From Chara braunii (lineage: Eukaryota; Streptophyta; Charophyceae; Charales; Characeae): a stretch of 64,000 nt of DNA. Below are positions 22,275 through 34,425 of the stretch, in pieces. The position numbers and the translations under genes were made by a program. The notes below the pieces were generated by a model. The model worked only from the letters and a program-made list of their open reading frames with translations. It made no database searches and was not told the DNA's origin. Positions within the stretch are counted from its first letter, which is position 1. Each line of letters begins with the position of its first letter. The stretch lies in contig BFEA01000317.1 in the NCBI GenBank assembly GCA_003427395.1, positions 1,202,721 to 1,266,720 on the forward strand, in the 5' to 3' direction.

Positions 22275-23116
22275 CTTATTTCTCTCCTTCGTATTGCCCA
22301 CCTTTTTATGAGTATTGTATTCCCCTATTTAATCTTATCACAAGAAAATGGATTCTGCTAACGGACTATTCCCAATTTGTTGAGAACGAAATCGCTATGG
22401 ATAATGTTTTTTGCTGAATTGAGTATCTTGTTTTCACCTGATTTTTTTCGAAAAAAAAAGGGTATCTCCGTCTTCCCAGCACGTTCATAGCTACTGTAGA
22501 CTCAGACAACTTTATGCTCCCCCACCACCATTGGACACTCGAAATGGTTATACCCTGCCACACTGTTGTATCACCCCCACGACCTGCCCACCACTCGCAA
22601 TATGTCGACATCACAGTCGGAGTAGTGCGAGTTTGGCGTGTCGCACTCGTACGCAGCTCATGCAACACACATACCCCCCCTCCCGGCTTATTTCTCTCCT
22701 TCCTATTCCCTTTGTTATGAGTGCCGTATTCCCCTCTTTAATCTTACCACATGGAAATGGATTCTGCCGAGTATACCAATACCTGTGAATGGGCTATTCT
22801 TAACTTCTTTTGAAAACGCCATCACTATGGATGGTGTTTTTTTGTTGAATTGATTGTGTTGTTTTTGCCTTACTTTTTAATAGAAGGAACGGTATATCCG
22901 CCTTCCCGGCCTCGTCTCACCACCTTCGCACTCATGGCTACCCTCGACTCAAACGGCTTTGTGCCTCCCCACCACCATTGGAAGCTCAATATGGTTATAC
23001 CCTGCCACGTTGATGTATCACCCCCGCGACCTGCTCATCGCTTACAGTGTGCCGGCATACCCTGTCGGAGTAGTGCGAGTATGACGTGTCGTACTCGTAC
23101 GCAACTCATGTGACAC
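22275..23116 (+). repeat. Diverged tandem duplication, period about 412 bp
   Basis: The segment starting CTTATTTCTCTCC at 22275 recurs at 22687. The two copies stay alignable through ATGGATTCTGC, CCCCACCACCATTGGA, GGTTATACCCTGCCAC and GTCGGAGTAGTGCGAGT, ending with a CA-rich stretch. Divergence is roughly 15-20 percent by eye. No coding frame is conserved between the copies, so this looks like an old segmental or satellite-type duplication. Confidence 0.85.
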
Positions 23117-23176
23117 ACACATGCTACACACACAAAAACAATTTTGTTTTATACATGATTTTTTAAAACGTCGTGC

Positions 23177-23217
23177 GCCCCCTGGTAGTTGGCGACGTGC
23201 GCATGCCACCAGGGGGC
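23177..23217. repeat. 10 bp perfect inverted repeat (hairpin)
   Basis: GCCCCCTGGT at 23177-23186 pairs with ACCAGGGGGC at 23208-23217 around a 21-base loop. It is isolated, with no flanking element identified. Confidence 0.6.
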
Positions 23218-24852
23218 TCGTGTTCGATTTTTCCGCGCCCCTTGTCACATGGCAGGATTAAACAAGATTGGATGAGTGCAAAGAGGAACTGAACACGCGC
23301 GTTTGCACGAGAAAGCGCATTCAGGGTGTTCAATCAGTTACTCGGCTTGTGTGTGGATGAGGTGCGGCCATACTGGCCCTTGATCTTGCCTCAGATCAAG
23401 GGCTCAATTCAGCTATGATTTGTTTTTACTTGTGGGCAGGAGTGCTGACCACCACTCTCCAATAGCGATAAAAGTCAGCACTCCACCCTGCCGCCTCACA
23501 AATGTGGCAGTGTTGCATGTATTTCCACTCATTTGAGTGGTAGGTAGATGTTGTATTACATTGAGGAAGTGCAGCTTGGAGGCACAGGTGCTGGAGAGTG
23601 AGAAGGGGGTCTGCACGAAGAAGTAGAGTGGGAGAAAGGCAGCCATAGCCAGAGACTAGGACTTTATTGCGCCACCCTGTATTGGTGCTGCAACCGGTAG
23701 GCTGCGGTGGGGTTTGGTTGTGTGACAACCAACACACGTCGGGGAGGTGTTGTTCGTTTGGCAATGCAGTAACGGTGGCATGTTGAAAGGGGACCATGCT
23801 ACACAAAATTTTCAGCACACCGACAAAATTTGAAGCGTAATGCTATGAAAATTGTGCGGCAAAATGAAGTGGTTTTTGTGATCAAGCGGCGGTGTTGCTA
23901 CACAACGGTGGTGACAGTTTGGTGGCGCAGCAGCAATGATATGGCCCTCAAGATTTTGTGGCAGTTGTGGTTTTGCGTTTGAGGCTGCTATTTTGGTTTT
24001 TGAGACAGGCAGTGCAAACTGTTTTAAGTTTGTGATCATCCGATGCTGCATAAAACCCATTTTTTTGGGTTTAGCCCACGGGGTGCGCACTCTTGTTGTG
24101 CATCCCCAACAATTTTTATTTATGTAATTATTTTTTTGTTGGGCCTCGGGGCCGGAGCACGACCACGCTCAGCTGCCAGGAGGAATCAATTTGAGGTCAG
24201 GGCATAAGCAGTTCGCATAGCAACCGGGAGCGGACGTTGGATTGGGGGTATCGTTAAGGACGTGGCTCAGTTGGACTACGTTGGGACCACGTGAAACTTG
24301 TGTGGGAGAATACCCTTCTAGAGGGTTATCTCACTTGAGTTTTTCAATGGATTAACCTTGCTTATTCAGGCACCTTGAAAAGGACGTGGACCCTTTGTTC
24401 AGTAGGGAACACACAACTTGTGAGGCTGTGCAACGACTATTGTCCTTTTGGATTGAGATATTACTCAATTTTCCTTAGTGAGCCGAATCAGAACTCCACT
24501 CAAGGTCAGTTTTGAGTCTTTTGACTCAGTCCCCTTCACACCTGCGTGAGCCCACACTTTGCTTGACCTTGCTTTGGATGTTTAGAGAAAAGGTAGAGTA
24601 GGGTGGGCGAACGTCATGGATGTGGAAAAGGTGGGATGACTTGGATGGGATGTGGATGAATTTTACTTAGGCTTTTTTTTTTTTTTTTTTTTACTGTGCA
24701 TGTAGGCAAAAAGAGGCATGTAAAATGAGACTTTGGTTGTGTCTACTTGGTAACAAAGAAAGGATTGTCCTCTTCTGAATCCTTTTTCTGCCTACATGTG
24801 AAACGGATTTGTACTTTGGAATGGGGAAATTCAATGGGTGCCAAAAAAAAAG
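23218..24852. other. No gene recognised
   Basis: Unique-looking DNA with no recognised coding motif on either strand. A T-run lies at 24667-24692. Confidence 0.45.
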
Positions 24853-25312
24853 CTAGGGTGTTTTATCGGACGTCCGGGACCCCCCTGGCCGTCCAGGATG
24901 TCCGACCGGACGTCGGACCGGACAGGGGATGTCCGACCTAGCTCAAAAAAAAAAAAAAAAAAAAGTGGCTTCTACCGTGCATAAGGTGTATGTCACCAAA
25001 ATTTTGGCTCGTTTGAGCGAGTAGAAAAAAAGATAAAAATCTTCAAAGTTTCTAATCCCCACCTATACCCCTCCTATCCCCACCAAAACCACTCGTACCC
25101 ACCCTTCCCACCCCAAATAGCACCCTATCACCAAATGCTCAGAAAATTCTGAATTTTTTTATGGGGGGTCTCTATGGCATGCGCAACACTGTCATTTTTT
25201 TTTTTTTATTTTTTTTTTTTAATGCCAAAGAGTGGTTGTCTGGAATCCCGGACAACCCCCCTACCGGACAGTTGGGGGAGACGTTCGGCCATCAGACGAC
25301 TGGTAACCTAGA
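24853..25312. mobile_element. TIR element with GGAC/GTCC-rich heads
   Basis: The left end CTAGGGTGTTTTATCGGACGTCC faces a right end whose reverse complement begins CTAGGTTACCAGTCGTC. Each end has a GC-rich head made of GGAC/GTCC words (24868-24940 and 25240-25290). An A-run follows the left head and a T-rich run precedes the right, with an AT-rich core between. There are no coding frames. The architecture matches the elements at 29-31 kb although the words differ. Confidence 0.5.
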
Positions 25313-25489
25313 AAAAAAGTAAAAAAAATTGGGATAAAGAAGAAGGAAAAGTAATTGAATTTAGCCTTTTCCCTAAGGATTCACTGTTCTATCCTGAAAG
25401 ACCCACTCACCTTTTGCCTGTCGAAAATAATTTTTTTATTTTTATTTTTTTTTAAATATTTGAAAGACCCTTGTGCAAAGCTTTTATCT

Positions 25490-27050
25490 AGGTAGTGGTA
25501 AGAGGACCACCGAGATTGAGGATTTGCCTACCAGGCTGCTCCATCTATTGGTGGGGAGCCACACCTGCTGGAAACAGGGTCCAATGTCCCTTAACACGGA
25601 ATCCAAATGCACAGTGAGAACATAACTTTCTGCCAACATTGATAACCGTGTGCCTCACAGGATTAACTGAGCAGGGACAAAGATGGCCGAGAGGGGGGCC
25701 AACACCTTGGGCTCGGGGGGCACCGTGCTCCATGGCATTAGGCCGCCCCCCCCCCCCCCCTCCCCCCTATCTAGTAATAGAAAAAATTTAACGGATAATA
25801 CAAGAAAACTGAGTGGGCTCTGTTGATGCTTGAGTAGTTTGTTGCGACCTTTGGAAGCGCTTTGGACGCTCTGCATGCCGAATCCCGCTGCACCATTGGT
25901 GAAACTTCGACTTTCCTGTGCTGGTCCCTGACCGTTTAGTTGTCTCCTTGTTCTGTCCAGCGGTCGATTTAACCGATACGAAAAATGAAACCAACTAACT
26001 GTGCGTCCCCTTGGCCGCCACCCGGTTAGACCCCTTCTTGCAGGATTTCCGCCACTGACAACAGGTGGGGAGGGAAGGGGTCCTCGAAGTTCTGCGCCGG
26101 TCTGAGTGAGAACCCCATATCAATAGGCGTCCATTCTCGAAACTGCGGTCTGTAGTCCCGCTTCATCTCCATGTGAGGATTTTTTCCTCTACCGTACGTT
26201 GTCCCATTTGTTCGTCTTTCGACCATGCCACCTTGGCTATCCACGCACCTTCTTCCCTACTAGCCATTCCTTGCAGAAACGGTGGACGATCCGGTCCGCA
26301 TCCCTCCTAAAATACACACTCTTCAATTTCTCCCTCACAGCCTGCCAGCTGGTGGTAATCTCGGTCTGCACTAGTTGTTTGAGTTGTTATGTGACCTCCC
26401 CCTCCTCCACTCTGGCTTCCTCCATTTCCAATAGATACCTCCTCCACCATATTACCAACAATATGGATCTTCTTCCAAGATGGAAGGGGTTCCAAGCGCA
26501 TTAGTCTTCCGTGAGACTTGGGCAGTGCCCTTGTAAGATCGCCCTCCAGTCTCATGGCCACGGTAAATCTAGGAATGTTTGCTGCCATATCCTATCCACC
26601 ACTGCCGCAACAATACCGAAGACAGACACTGTATGAAGATGTGTTCGATCGTCCTCGATCTCTTCTGTGGGGGGAACCTAGACATACACCTTCAACACCG
26701 TGATAGAGCAGACGTTGCTGCTCCAAACGAGTATGGTAAATCAACCAATCATTGTTGGGTAGGCAACAATGTGCTATTTGTCATTGTAATGATGCAATAT
26801 TGGATGGTATCGGCTTATAGTCTTGGAACCATCAGATCTAACTCAGCAGGCCCCTGTCTTAGGATGTCTACGTTAAGCTAGCGGTGCCACCTATCCTTGC
26901 GGTAGGAGTCGACCATGTCGTTGACCAAGAGTGAACTGTACTACGGGGGGTATCTTGCTGAATTCATGGTGGAACCAGCCCGACCTCTGAGATCCGAGTT
27001 GTGTGCTCGGGCGAGGAGAAGGGATATCCCATACCACTTCCTACAGGATA
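25490..27050 (-). pseudogene. Minus-strand LINE ORF2 3' remnant with 3' UTR
   Basis: Reading the minus strand, the C-terminal segment (KRDYRPQFREWTPID ... FEDPFPP, 26244-26060) matches the C-terminus of ORF2 at 54764. LPNNDWLIYH near 26745 matches the CLPTNDWI segment, and RWHR-LNVDIL near 26885 matches RWMKHLNVSKD. The shared LINE tail segment is at 25536-25590 and hairpin-like sequence near 25495-25525. Many stops and shifts are present. The 5' limit is vague. Confidence 0.72.
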
Positions 27051-27469
27051 GGTTGTTTTCATAACTAAGGGTGTACATTGTTTTCTCATACTCACAAACA
27101 GGAAGAGGGTTCAACTAGTACCTTTTTTTTGTATGGCCGGCTTAGGAGCTACCAACGTATGGCAAACCGGTGCCAAAAGAAGCCTATCTCATGTATTTAT
27201 TAGTTTTCAGATGGAGTGCACGTAGGCACTGTGTCCGTGGAGGGGCATGCCGTAAGAAGCATGAGCCCGGGGAAAAGGGAAATTTAGTGGGACTTTATAG
27301 CCGAAAAAAGTCATAGCTTGAATAAAGGTCAACGACAATTAGTTAAGATGGTTGTTGACTCGTATGAAGAGAAGTATATTGTGTCCATGACTTATCATAG
27401 GGTGATTTGGGACTTGGATTGTTTTCCAAATGCCTGCGGCACTCGCAGTTATTGTTTTTTTTTCCAAGT

Positions 27470-28590
27470 AAGCAGGTTGTAGAGATTCACGTAGCGGAAG
27501 CCGGGAGGTGCGGAATACGGTTGGACCGAGTCAGACGTATGGTCTTCGACCTGATTGGAGTACTTTCACAACGGAGAGAGCTAAGAGCAGACCGCGGCTC
27601 GACGGGAAATCCATCACGGACCTACCTCTTACTAACATCGACATTGGCATAAGTCTTTGAGGTTAGTTTTAAACAAACTCGGTGACTTGGGCGGTATGAT
27701 CTTCATGTTGTATATGGGTTCGAGGACGATGAGGTAAGGTCGGCTTAGGTCGCACTTTAATCTTGAAATTCGATGGATTTACCTCAGACTTGTCTTACAC
27801 TATGACGCTCGCGTAGGACCGTTTGAACGCATTGAGTTCTTCAAACGGATCCACACTAATCGTTTGGAATATGTGGATAGTCGAGTGTGCGAGAGAGCAA
27901 TATGTAAGGATGAAGTTCAAAACCTTCAACGACTCATAGATACTTAATGTGACCCATTTTATGTGGACAAATGACCGACAATCAATGAGATCTTACTCGA
28001 GCAAGGTACTTGTTGGTGCATAATACTGTACATGAGGAATTAATATGACGTGCGCAACAACTTCTATTGGATCGCGATGTCACGCCGACCCTCTGGATTA
28101 GATTTTTTAGCTTGCTAAAAAATGAGCAAGGATTTTTTCCTTAGCCGCGTGCGGACATTCGGGCCAGTGTGGCGCGGTTTCCAAACAAATTTAATGGATA
28201 TACTTTGTTTTTCCATTGCACGAGTAACATCCAATGCCTTTTTCAAGTTATTGTGAGCATTAAGATTACACTATCTGATGAAAGCTATGACATTATTCGC
28301 ATTAGGAACACTATGATGGGGCACCTTTTTCCGATGTGTTGGCCTTTTCGTGCCATAGTATGAAGGCTGGTCATGACCTCCCTCTATGGCTCGCAAACGT
28401 TTCGAGTTATGTGAGGGAATTGAATTACGACTTTGATTTTAATGACGAAGAGTTTGCCCGACTCGACTAGATGGAGGTTAAGGCTGAGGGCCGACAACTG
28501 TCCCACGGCTAAACATGTCCTTACGGACTTTGCTTCCTAACGAGGCTGCCTAAAGATTGTTCTTATATCAAAGTCGTTGTTATTCGGCTC
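27470..28590 (+). pseudogene. Decayed coding sequence of unknown family
   Basis: Several protein-like stretches in the plus orientation are separated by stops and shifts. One at 27742-27948 has a 68-codon open run rich in charged residues (PFERIEFFKRIHTNRLEYVD). One is at 28169-28330, and one at 28335-28590 (LANVSSYVRELNYDFDFND, then a stop, then MEVKAEGRQL). Their composition is unlike the surrounding repeats. I recognise no domain. It could be a dead transposon protein or a host pseudogene. Confidence 0.4.
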
Positions 28591-28595
28591 GACAA

Positions 28596-28604
28596 CGTAA
28601 TATA

Positions 28605-28639
<35 letters not shown>

Positions 28640-29004
28640 GTCACAAATAGAACTGGCCGGTAAACCGTAGGCAGAGAGAGAGAAGAGGACAACAAACGAG
28701 GGGCTGTGACAAACTGTTTCGTCGGAGTTTCACCGACTCATCAGGAGGCTGAACCCTCAACAGTCTGCAGAATCCCCTCACTGATTACACTGTAAATGAT
28801 AATCTACCTTAACCAAAATCAAAGTANACTATCACTCACCCACACCAGATGGAAAACTCTACAGACTGTCGGTTCACACCCCATCACAAGCCAGCAAAAC
28901 ATCCATGAAACAAACAAAGGTCTGTCACAGCCAAAAAATACACTCCAGACACGCCGCTGGCACTAGAGGCACAGCATGGCAATATATATATATATATATA
29001 TATA
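28596..29004. repeat. (AT)n microsatellites flanking about 340 bp of unique DNA
   Basis: AT dinucleotide runs lie at 28596-28638 and 28980-29004. The second run abuts the TIR element that starts at 29005. A lone N occurs at 28827. Confidence 0.8.
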
Positions 29005-29775
29005 ATCAGGTTGCCGGCCTTCGGGATGGGCCAAACGCCCGAACCCGAATGCCCGAACGTACGGGACCCCTTCAGAAGGCGTTTAGCAGTTCAGGCCGAA
29101 CGCGGACTGAAAAAAAAAAAAAAAAAAAAAAAACAGTTTTCAAAAACTTCCGAAAAAACAAATGTTATGGAGAAAAATAAACTACACAACATTTGTCTGG
29201 GCACTACATCCAAATTCTTTACCAAATTTGAATTAAAATTCAAATACAGAAAATAAGCACTACGATAAAAATAAGAAATAAAAAGAGAATTAAAATGAGT
29301 GAGTGTGCCAACACCTTTTCGACACCGCCATCTTTGCCGATTTTTAATTATTTTTTGGCATTAACAAATGCCGTGAAAATTTACAGATCTGTAGTTTACA
29401 TAATCAATAACTCATTAATTATTTTTTTAAAAAATAATAATTTTTTTTAGGCCCCGAAATAAAGTGAAAACAAAAAGTTAAAAGTGAAAAAAAACAAAAT
29501 AGTAAGTGGGCGAGCACGTTTTGACACCCCCATCTTTGACGATTTTTAATGTTATTTTGGATGAGCAGAATGGCTTCAAAATTTATAGGCGTGTAGGTTA
29601 CATCATAGAGAACTCACAAAAGAACATTCAGAAAAAAAAAACGTATTTTTAGGCACCAAAATCTGTTTTGGCGGGCGCCGAACCTGGACGTGTTCGGCCC
29701 CCGAACGGGACCCCGAACGCCCGAATGTTCGGGGGCCAGCCCGGGGCCACCCGAACGTTCGGTCAGGTAACCCTG
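29005..29775 (+). mobile_element. TIR element with CCGAACG-rich heads (copy 1)
   Basis: The left end CAGGTTGCCGGCC faces a right end (GGTCAGGTAACCCTG) that is its inverted counterpart. Both abut TATATA. The heads are built from CCCGAACG / CGTTCGGG words. An A-run follows the left head, and the core is AT-rich with a repeated sentence around GACACCGCCATCTTTG (29321) and GACACCCCCATCTTTG (29522). It is non-coding, about 770 bp long, and has a diverged inverted copy at 30300-31030. Confidence 0.65.
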
Positions 29776-30299
29776 TATATAATAGTATTTCCCTTGCAAG
29801 TTTTCCATGCCTGGTCAGACACCCGGACGTGACGCCCGAGGTACCGGGCGTGCAAAAAAAAAAAAAAAAAATAATTCTCTTTCTTCGCTCTTCCAGAGGA
29901 CTCCAAATCCGGGTTCGTTTCATTTTTTAGAGTTGGCTGTCAAGGGGGGGAAAGGGGGGTATAAATTGTTTTTAAAGGGGCTAAAGAGGGGTTAAAGGGG
30001 GGTCCATTAGTGTGATTTTGTTATTTTCTTTTTTATCTCCGATTCCGTGAGGAATTCTAAAGTGACCCTCAGCCAAAAGTTGTGTGTATTGCAATTCTAC
30101 GGAATATATTTTTTTTCTGGAATTGTTTTACTTCCATTGTTTTTTTTTTTTTTTTTTTTTTTTTTGCTTTGAGGCTGCCTGGAACTCTGCGCGGGGGGCA
30201 TGCCCGGCCAGGCACTCGGGCGTCTATCCGAGCACAAGTTGGGTGCCCGGGCCTCCAGAGAAAAAACCTCGGTATTTCTTTAATTATTTTTATTATTAT
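29776..30299. other. Spacer between two inverted TIR copies
   Basis: About 525 bp with an A-run (29854-29871), a T-run (30140-30165) and GC-rich words near both (GACGCCCGAG at 29831; CATGCCCGG near 30200). This suggests a third, smaller nested element of the same style. No coding frame was seen. Confidence 0.4.
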
Positions 30300-30925
30300 T
30301 AGGGTTGCCAGACCGAACGTACGAAGTCCCCTAAGCTGACCCCCGAATGTTCGTGCGTTTGGGTCCCCGTACGAGGCCCGAACTTGAAGGGGTTTGTACC
30401 CCGCACAAAAATATCCTGACACCTAAATATTATTAGTTTTTTCTAAACTTTTTTTTTGAGTTCTTTGTCACGTAACGTATCTCCCTCTTAATTTTGAAGT
30501 CATTCTGTCCAGCCAAAAAAAATGAAAAATCCTCAAAGATGGTGGTGTCAAAACTTGCTTGCCCACTCACTAATTTATTTTTTCTCTTTTTTCACTTTTT
30601 GTTTTTCCTTTATTTCGGGGCATGAAAAAATTATTATTGTTTCAAAATTTATTTGTAGATTCTCTATTATGTAAGATGCACATATATAAACTTTCATAGC
30701 ATTTGTCACAACCAAAAAAAAATGAAAAATCGCCAAAGATGGCGGTGTCAAAAACGTGCTCGCCCACTCAATAATTTCATTCTCGTTTAATTTTTTCTTA
30801 TTTTCATTATTATTATTATTTATTTTTAGTCTTTGATTTTTATTCCAAATTTGCTAAAGAAATTGGATGTATCGTTGAGGCAAATGTTGTTTAGTTCATT
30901 CTTATGCATAACATATATTGTTTTT

Positions 30926-30986
<61 letters not shown>

Positions 30987-31030
30987 GGGGGGGGGGGAAC
31001 GTGTCGAGAGGGGGTGCCGAACGTCCCCCT
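30300..31030 (-). mobile_element. TIR element with CCGAACG-rich heads (copy 2, inverted)
   Basis: The reverse complement aligns with 29005-29775 along its length. It shares the heads (AGGGTTGCCAGACCGAACG at 30301), the CAAAGATGGCGGTGTC sentence (30736, and a variant near 30537), the ACAACATTTG segment and the long homopolymer (T-run about 30930-30985 against the A-run in copy 1). Together the two copies make a foldback of about 2 kb. Confidence 0.65.
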
Positions 31031-31280
31031 CCCCTTCATGGTTGCTATTTTTTTTCTTGATTGGGTCGCCGCTACCCTACCCTAACCACCCAAACTCCGG
31101 TTAGGGTTTTCTTAGGTTTTTTCTATAGTTTAGGGTTCTCCTAAACCCCCTCGTCTCCCGCCCCCTCCCGTCTGGCACCATGGACCCGAACGGCTCCTCT
31201 ACCCTCGACCGGATTCGCACCACCCTCTCACATGCGCCCTATGTATCACTCGCGGCCACGGCCACGGGGTGAAGCTCGGC

Positions 31281-31740
31281 GGGCGGTCGTGATTATAACC
31301 GCCGCGGCTCCGACCACGGTTGGGTGCGACCATGACTTTTAGAATTTTTTTGAGACTTAAAAAAAAAAAAAAATAATAAAAAAAAAAATTGATCTTGTAG
31401 ATCTTTTTGAGATCTAAATTGCACAATTTGTTTTTTTTTTTTTACTTTGTCTTTGAATTTTAAAAATTCGAAAACTAATTTTCCTGAGGTAAAAACTCTT
31501 TTTTTTTTTTTTTTTTTTAAAGAAAAAACTATAAAATTGATGGTTTTTTTTTTTTTCAAATTCAGTAAAGTTGTTGGATATGACCACAAGGCAAAAGTTG
31601 TTGGATATGACCACAAGGCAAAATTTGTTCAGTTTATTTTTCTGCATAATGTAGTTTTTTTAAAGAATTCTTGGAATTCTGTTTTTTTTTTTTTTTTTTT
31701 TCATGACCGCGAGGTCGCGGCCGCCGCCGGGGGGGAGTCA
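31281..31740. mobile_element. AT-rich element with GC-rich palindromic ends, third family
   Basis: GGTTGGGTGCGACCATGA (31318-31335) and TCATGACCGCGAGGTCGC (31701-31718) are imperfect inverted ends. Between them are A-runs, T-runs and an exact 27 bp tandem duplication (31569-31595, 31596-31622). It is non-coding. It ends next to the chromovirus remnant, and whether it belongs to that element's LTR region is unclear. Confidence 0.35.
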
Positions 31741-32131
31741 TAGCGCACGACCCGCTCCATTTCCCTCTCACCAGTGGTCCTCTGTCCCCACGCCACAACC
31801 GATCTCTTTCCCTACCTCTTTCTCCACCTCTCGTGATGTCTACCCCTATACATCCACCGTCCACGGACAGGGCTACACCTGGGAAGATCATCGCGACGTC
31901 CTCCATCTCGGAGGCGCCCACCCACCTGATGGTCCAGGGTCAGACCTTTATCGACCCCACGGACCTTCGTGTTATTCTTGCGTCCCTCCTTGCATCTTTG
32001 CAAGCAAGACTCGATGCGTTTGCACCCTTGGAGAGGCAAGTAAATGCGCTCGCCCTTGAAGTTCACTACCTCAACGGTTCTCCTCCCCTCTCTCACACCC
32101 CATCCCCTACCGGCTCATAGTCCGGCTCCCC

Positions 32132-32700
32132 ATGACTTCAGACACAGAGACGTGGTGGTTCGTCCTCCCCTGCGGGTCCGGACAGACACTCCCCCTCCGC
32201 GGTGGTGAATGTCACTCCCGCTCAGACTATACCATCTGTTGTACACCCGTCGACCTTTGCCGCTTCAAACACTACCGTCACTGTTGCTGCCCAGATACCG
32301 GCATTTGGCCAGACTGTTTCACCTACATATCGCGGTACGTCATGCATCATCTTCTCACTCTGCTCTCTGACCCTGATCGCACCCTCCCCATCATTCCTTT
32401 CCGCTTGGGGACATCTGTGAGGGTGTACCGCGCTTTATTGAACTTCGGCTCGCAGAGAGACTTCGTTCATCCTCGTGTGGTTGAGGAAGCTCGTCTAACT
32501 ACCGTCGGGTCTCGCTCTTCTATCTCCGTTACCCTTAGAGATAACAAGATACAGTGCTTCTTCGATCAGACTGTCCCCGATCCCCACTTTTCCCTCACCC
32601 TATATCCACCGGAGAGTACCAAGGCGCCTCGACGCTACTATTCTTCCGCATACTTCGACGTGCTGGAGACTGGGTACGACTTTATCTCTGACACTCCCTA
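32132..32700 (+). pseudogene. Chromovirus protease region with mutated active site
   Basis: The frame covers the gag-protease junction. The expected active-site triplet D-S-G reads N-F-G (LLNFGSQRDFV). The codon at 32441-32443 is AAC where GAC is expected, and the next is TTC where TCC would give Ser. Both are single transitions. The end of the domain (YFDVLETGYDFI) is recognisable. The stop at 32699 is followed by a poorly conserved linker up to RT. Confidence 0.65.
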
Positions 32701-33212
32701 GTCTCGCCGGTTCCGTAACACAGGCCGAGTGGGCGACTGAGACATTCGTTCTCAAAACTAAGTGTCATCAGACCCATCGAGTCCCCTTCATTGGAACTAC
32801 GGGCGACCACCCTCCCGACCTTCCTACCCCGGACCCTCGTTCCTCTTGGTCCCACTTAGACATCGCCTTCACTTCTCCTCGTCAGTTTATTCATTTCATA
32901 CGACAAGAGGACATCACGTTGTACTTAGTGACCGTCATGGATCTTCTTCTCTATGATCCACTCTATTCCAGGGTTGAGCTCATCTCATTGGAGCCCGATC
33001 CCGCTGACCCTTCCTCCATGTTCGAGGCTCCTATCGCTACATTCATCCCTCAACCTGTGGATACCCCCTCGACATCCCAGGTCCGTACGTCGTTCACTGC
33101 CGGGTCCACTCATACGTCTCGTGCCAACGCAGACATTGAGGAACTCACGGTACCGCGACGTTTCTCCCCCGTATTTCTCATACAACGGGATCCCTCAGAT
33201 GTGAGGTGTTGA

Positions 33213-34320
33213 GCATTTTATCCAACTTGTGCCTGACTATCGTGTCCACCACCCGGCAACCTACCGACTCTCGATTCCAAAGGCGACGAAACTCAAGCGT
33301 CAGCTTGAGGAGCTCCTTCGACTAAGTTTTGTTAAACCCAGTAACTCCCCTTAGGGTGCACATGTCGTCTTTGCTCACAAAGCGGACAAAACTCTTCGCC
33401 TCTACATTGACTGTCGCGGCCTTAACTGCTACATGGTTAAGAACAATTATCCCATACCTCTTGCAGATGAGTTGTTTGACCGTCTGGCAGACAATCGCTT
33501 CATCACGAAGATCGATCTTCGTAGTGGTTACCACCAGATCCGCGTTGCCGCAGAGGACCAGCCGAAGACTGCCCTTTAGTCGCGCTTCGGCCACAGTGAC
33601 TATGAGTTCACGGTGATACCGTTCGACCTCAGCAATGCACCCACCATCTTCCAGACGGCGATGAATGATATCTTCAGGGACATCCTTGAAGAATACATTC
33701 TCATATACCTGAACGACATGTTGGTCTACAGTTGTACCTTAGAAGACAATCTTAGACACTTTCACGATGTCCTACAACGCTTACACAAACATGACTTCTA
33801 TGTCAATCTTAGTAAGTGTCGCTTTGCCCAGCGCAAAGTGGACTTCGTAGGACACGATGTGTCTGACCAAGGTTTCTACATGGATGATGCGAAGATCACT
33901 GCTATTGCAGAGTGACCCGTCCCCACATCCGTTAAGCATCTTTGCAGTTTCCTAGGTCTTTCTAGTTACTACATTAATTTTATACAGGGATACGCTAGGT
34001 ATTNCTACGTCCTTACCTCCACCCTCTTCCCGAAGAACCCGCCGTGGTTCTGGACACTCCTTTGCGAGAACGTCTTTCACGCCCTCAAGAAGGTGGTGAC
34101 TTATGCGCCGGTTCTTCATCTCCCTAATTTTGACCGTCCCTTCATCGCCACCACCGATGCATCAAAATTTGCAGTAGGAGCTGTACTTTCTCAGGTGTTT
34201 CCCTCTCTTCCTGATTCACCTTATCCCCATTTTCCTCCTTTCCCCCCCCGTTCCCGCGGACACTGCTTCTCGACTGACGCCTATCCTCCCTCAACTTCCC
34301 TCCACTGATAGTCCTCCCAT
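33213..34320 (+). pseudogene. Chromovirus reverse transcriptase
   Basis: The reading starts at EHFIQLVPDYRVHHPATYRL and passes the fingers (LRLYIDCRGLN), motif A (FITKIDLRSGYHQIRV, Asp intact), SNAPTIFQ, the catalytic box and the connection (FLGLSSYY). The YLDD box reads YLND because the codon at 33712-33714 is AAC. Stops lie at 33352 (TAG), in KTAL*SRFG near 33578, and at 33913 (TGA, expected Trp in EWPVP). RNase H begins with FIATTDASKFAVGAVLSQ near 34141. An N lies at 34004. Confidence 0.85.
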
Positions 34321-34425
34321 TACTTATTCATCGACCATCGCGAAGGATGAGACTGCCAAAGCTCGTGTTGGCGATTGCACAATCGCTTTTAACTCTTGTC
34401 GGCTTCTGCCTGCCGAGATAAACTA

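Noticed and set aside
31080-31150. Telomere-like CCCTAACC / TTAGGGTT words
   Set aside because: Only a few non-tandem matches; not a telomeric or interstitial telomere array.
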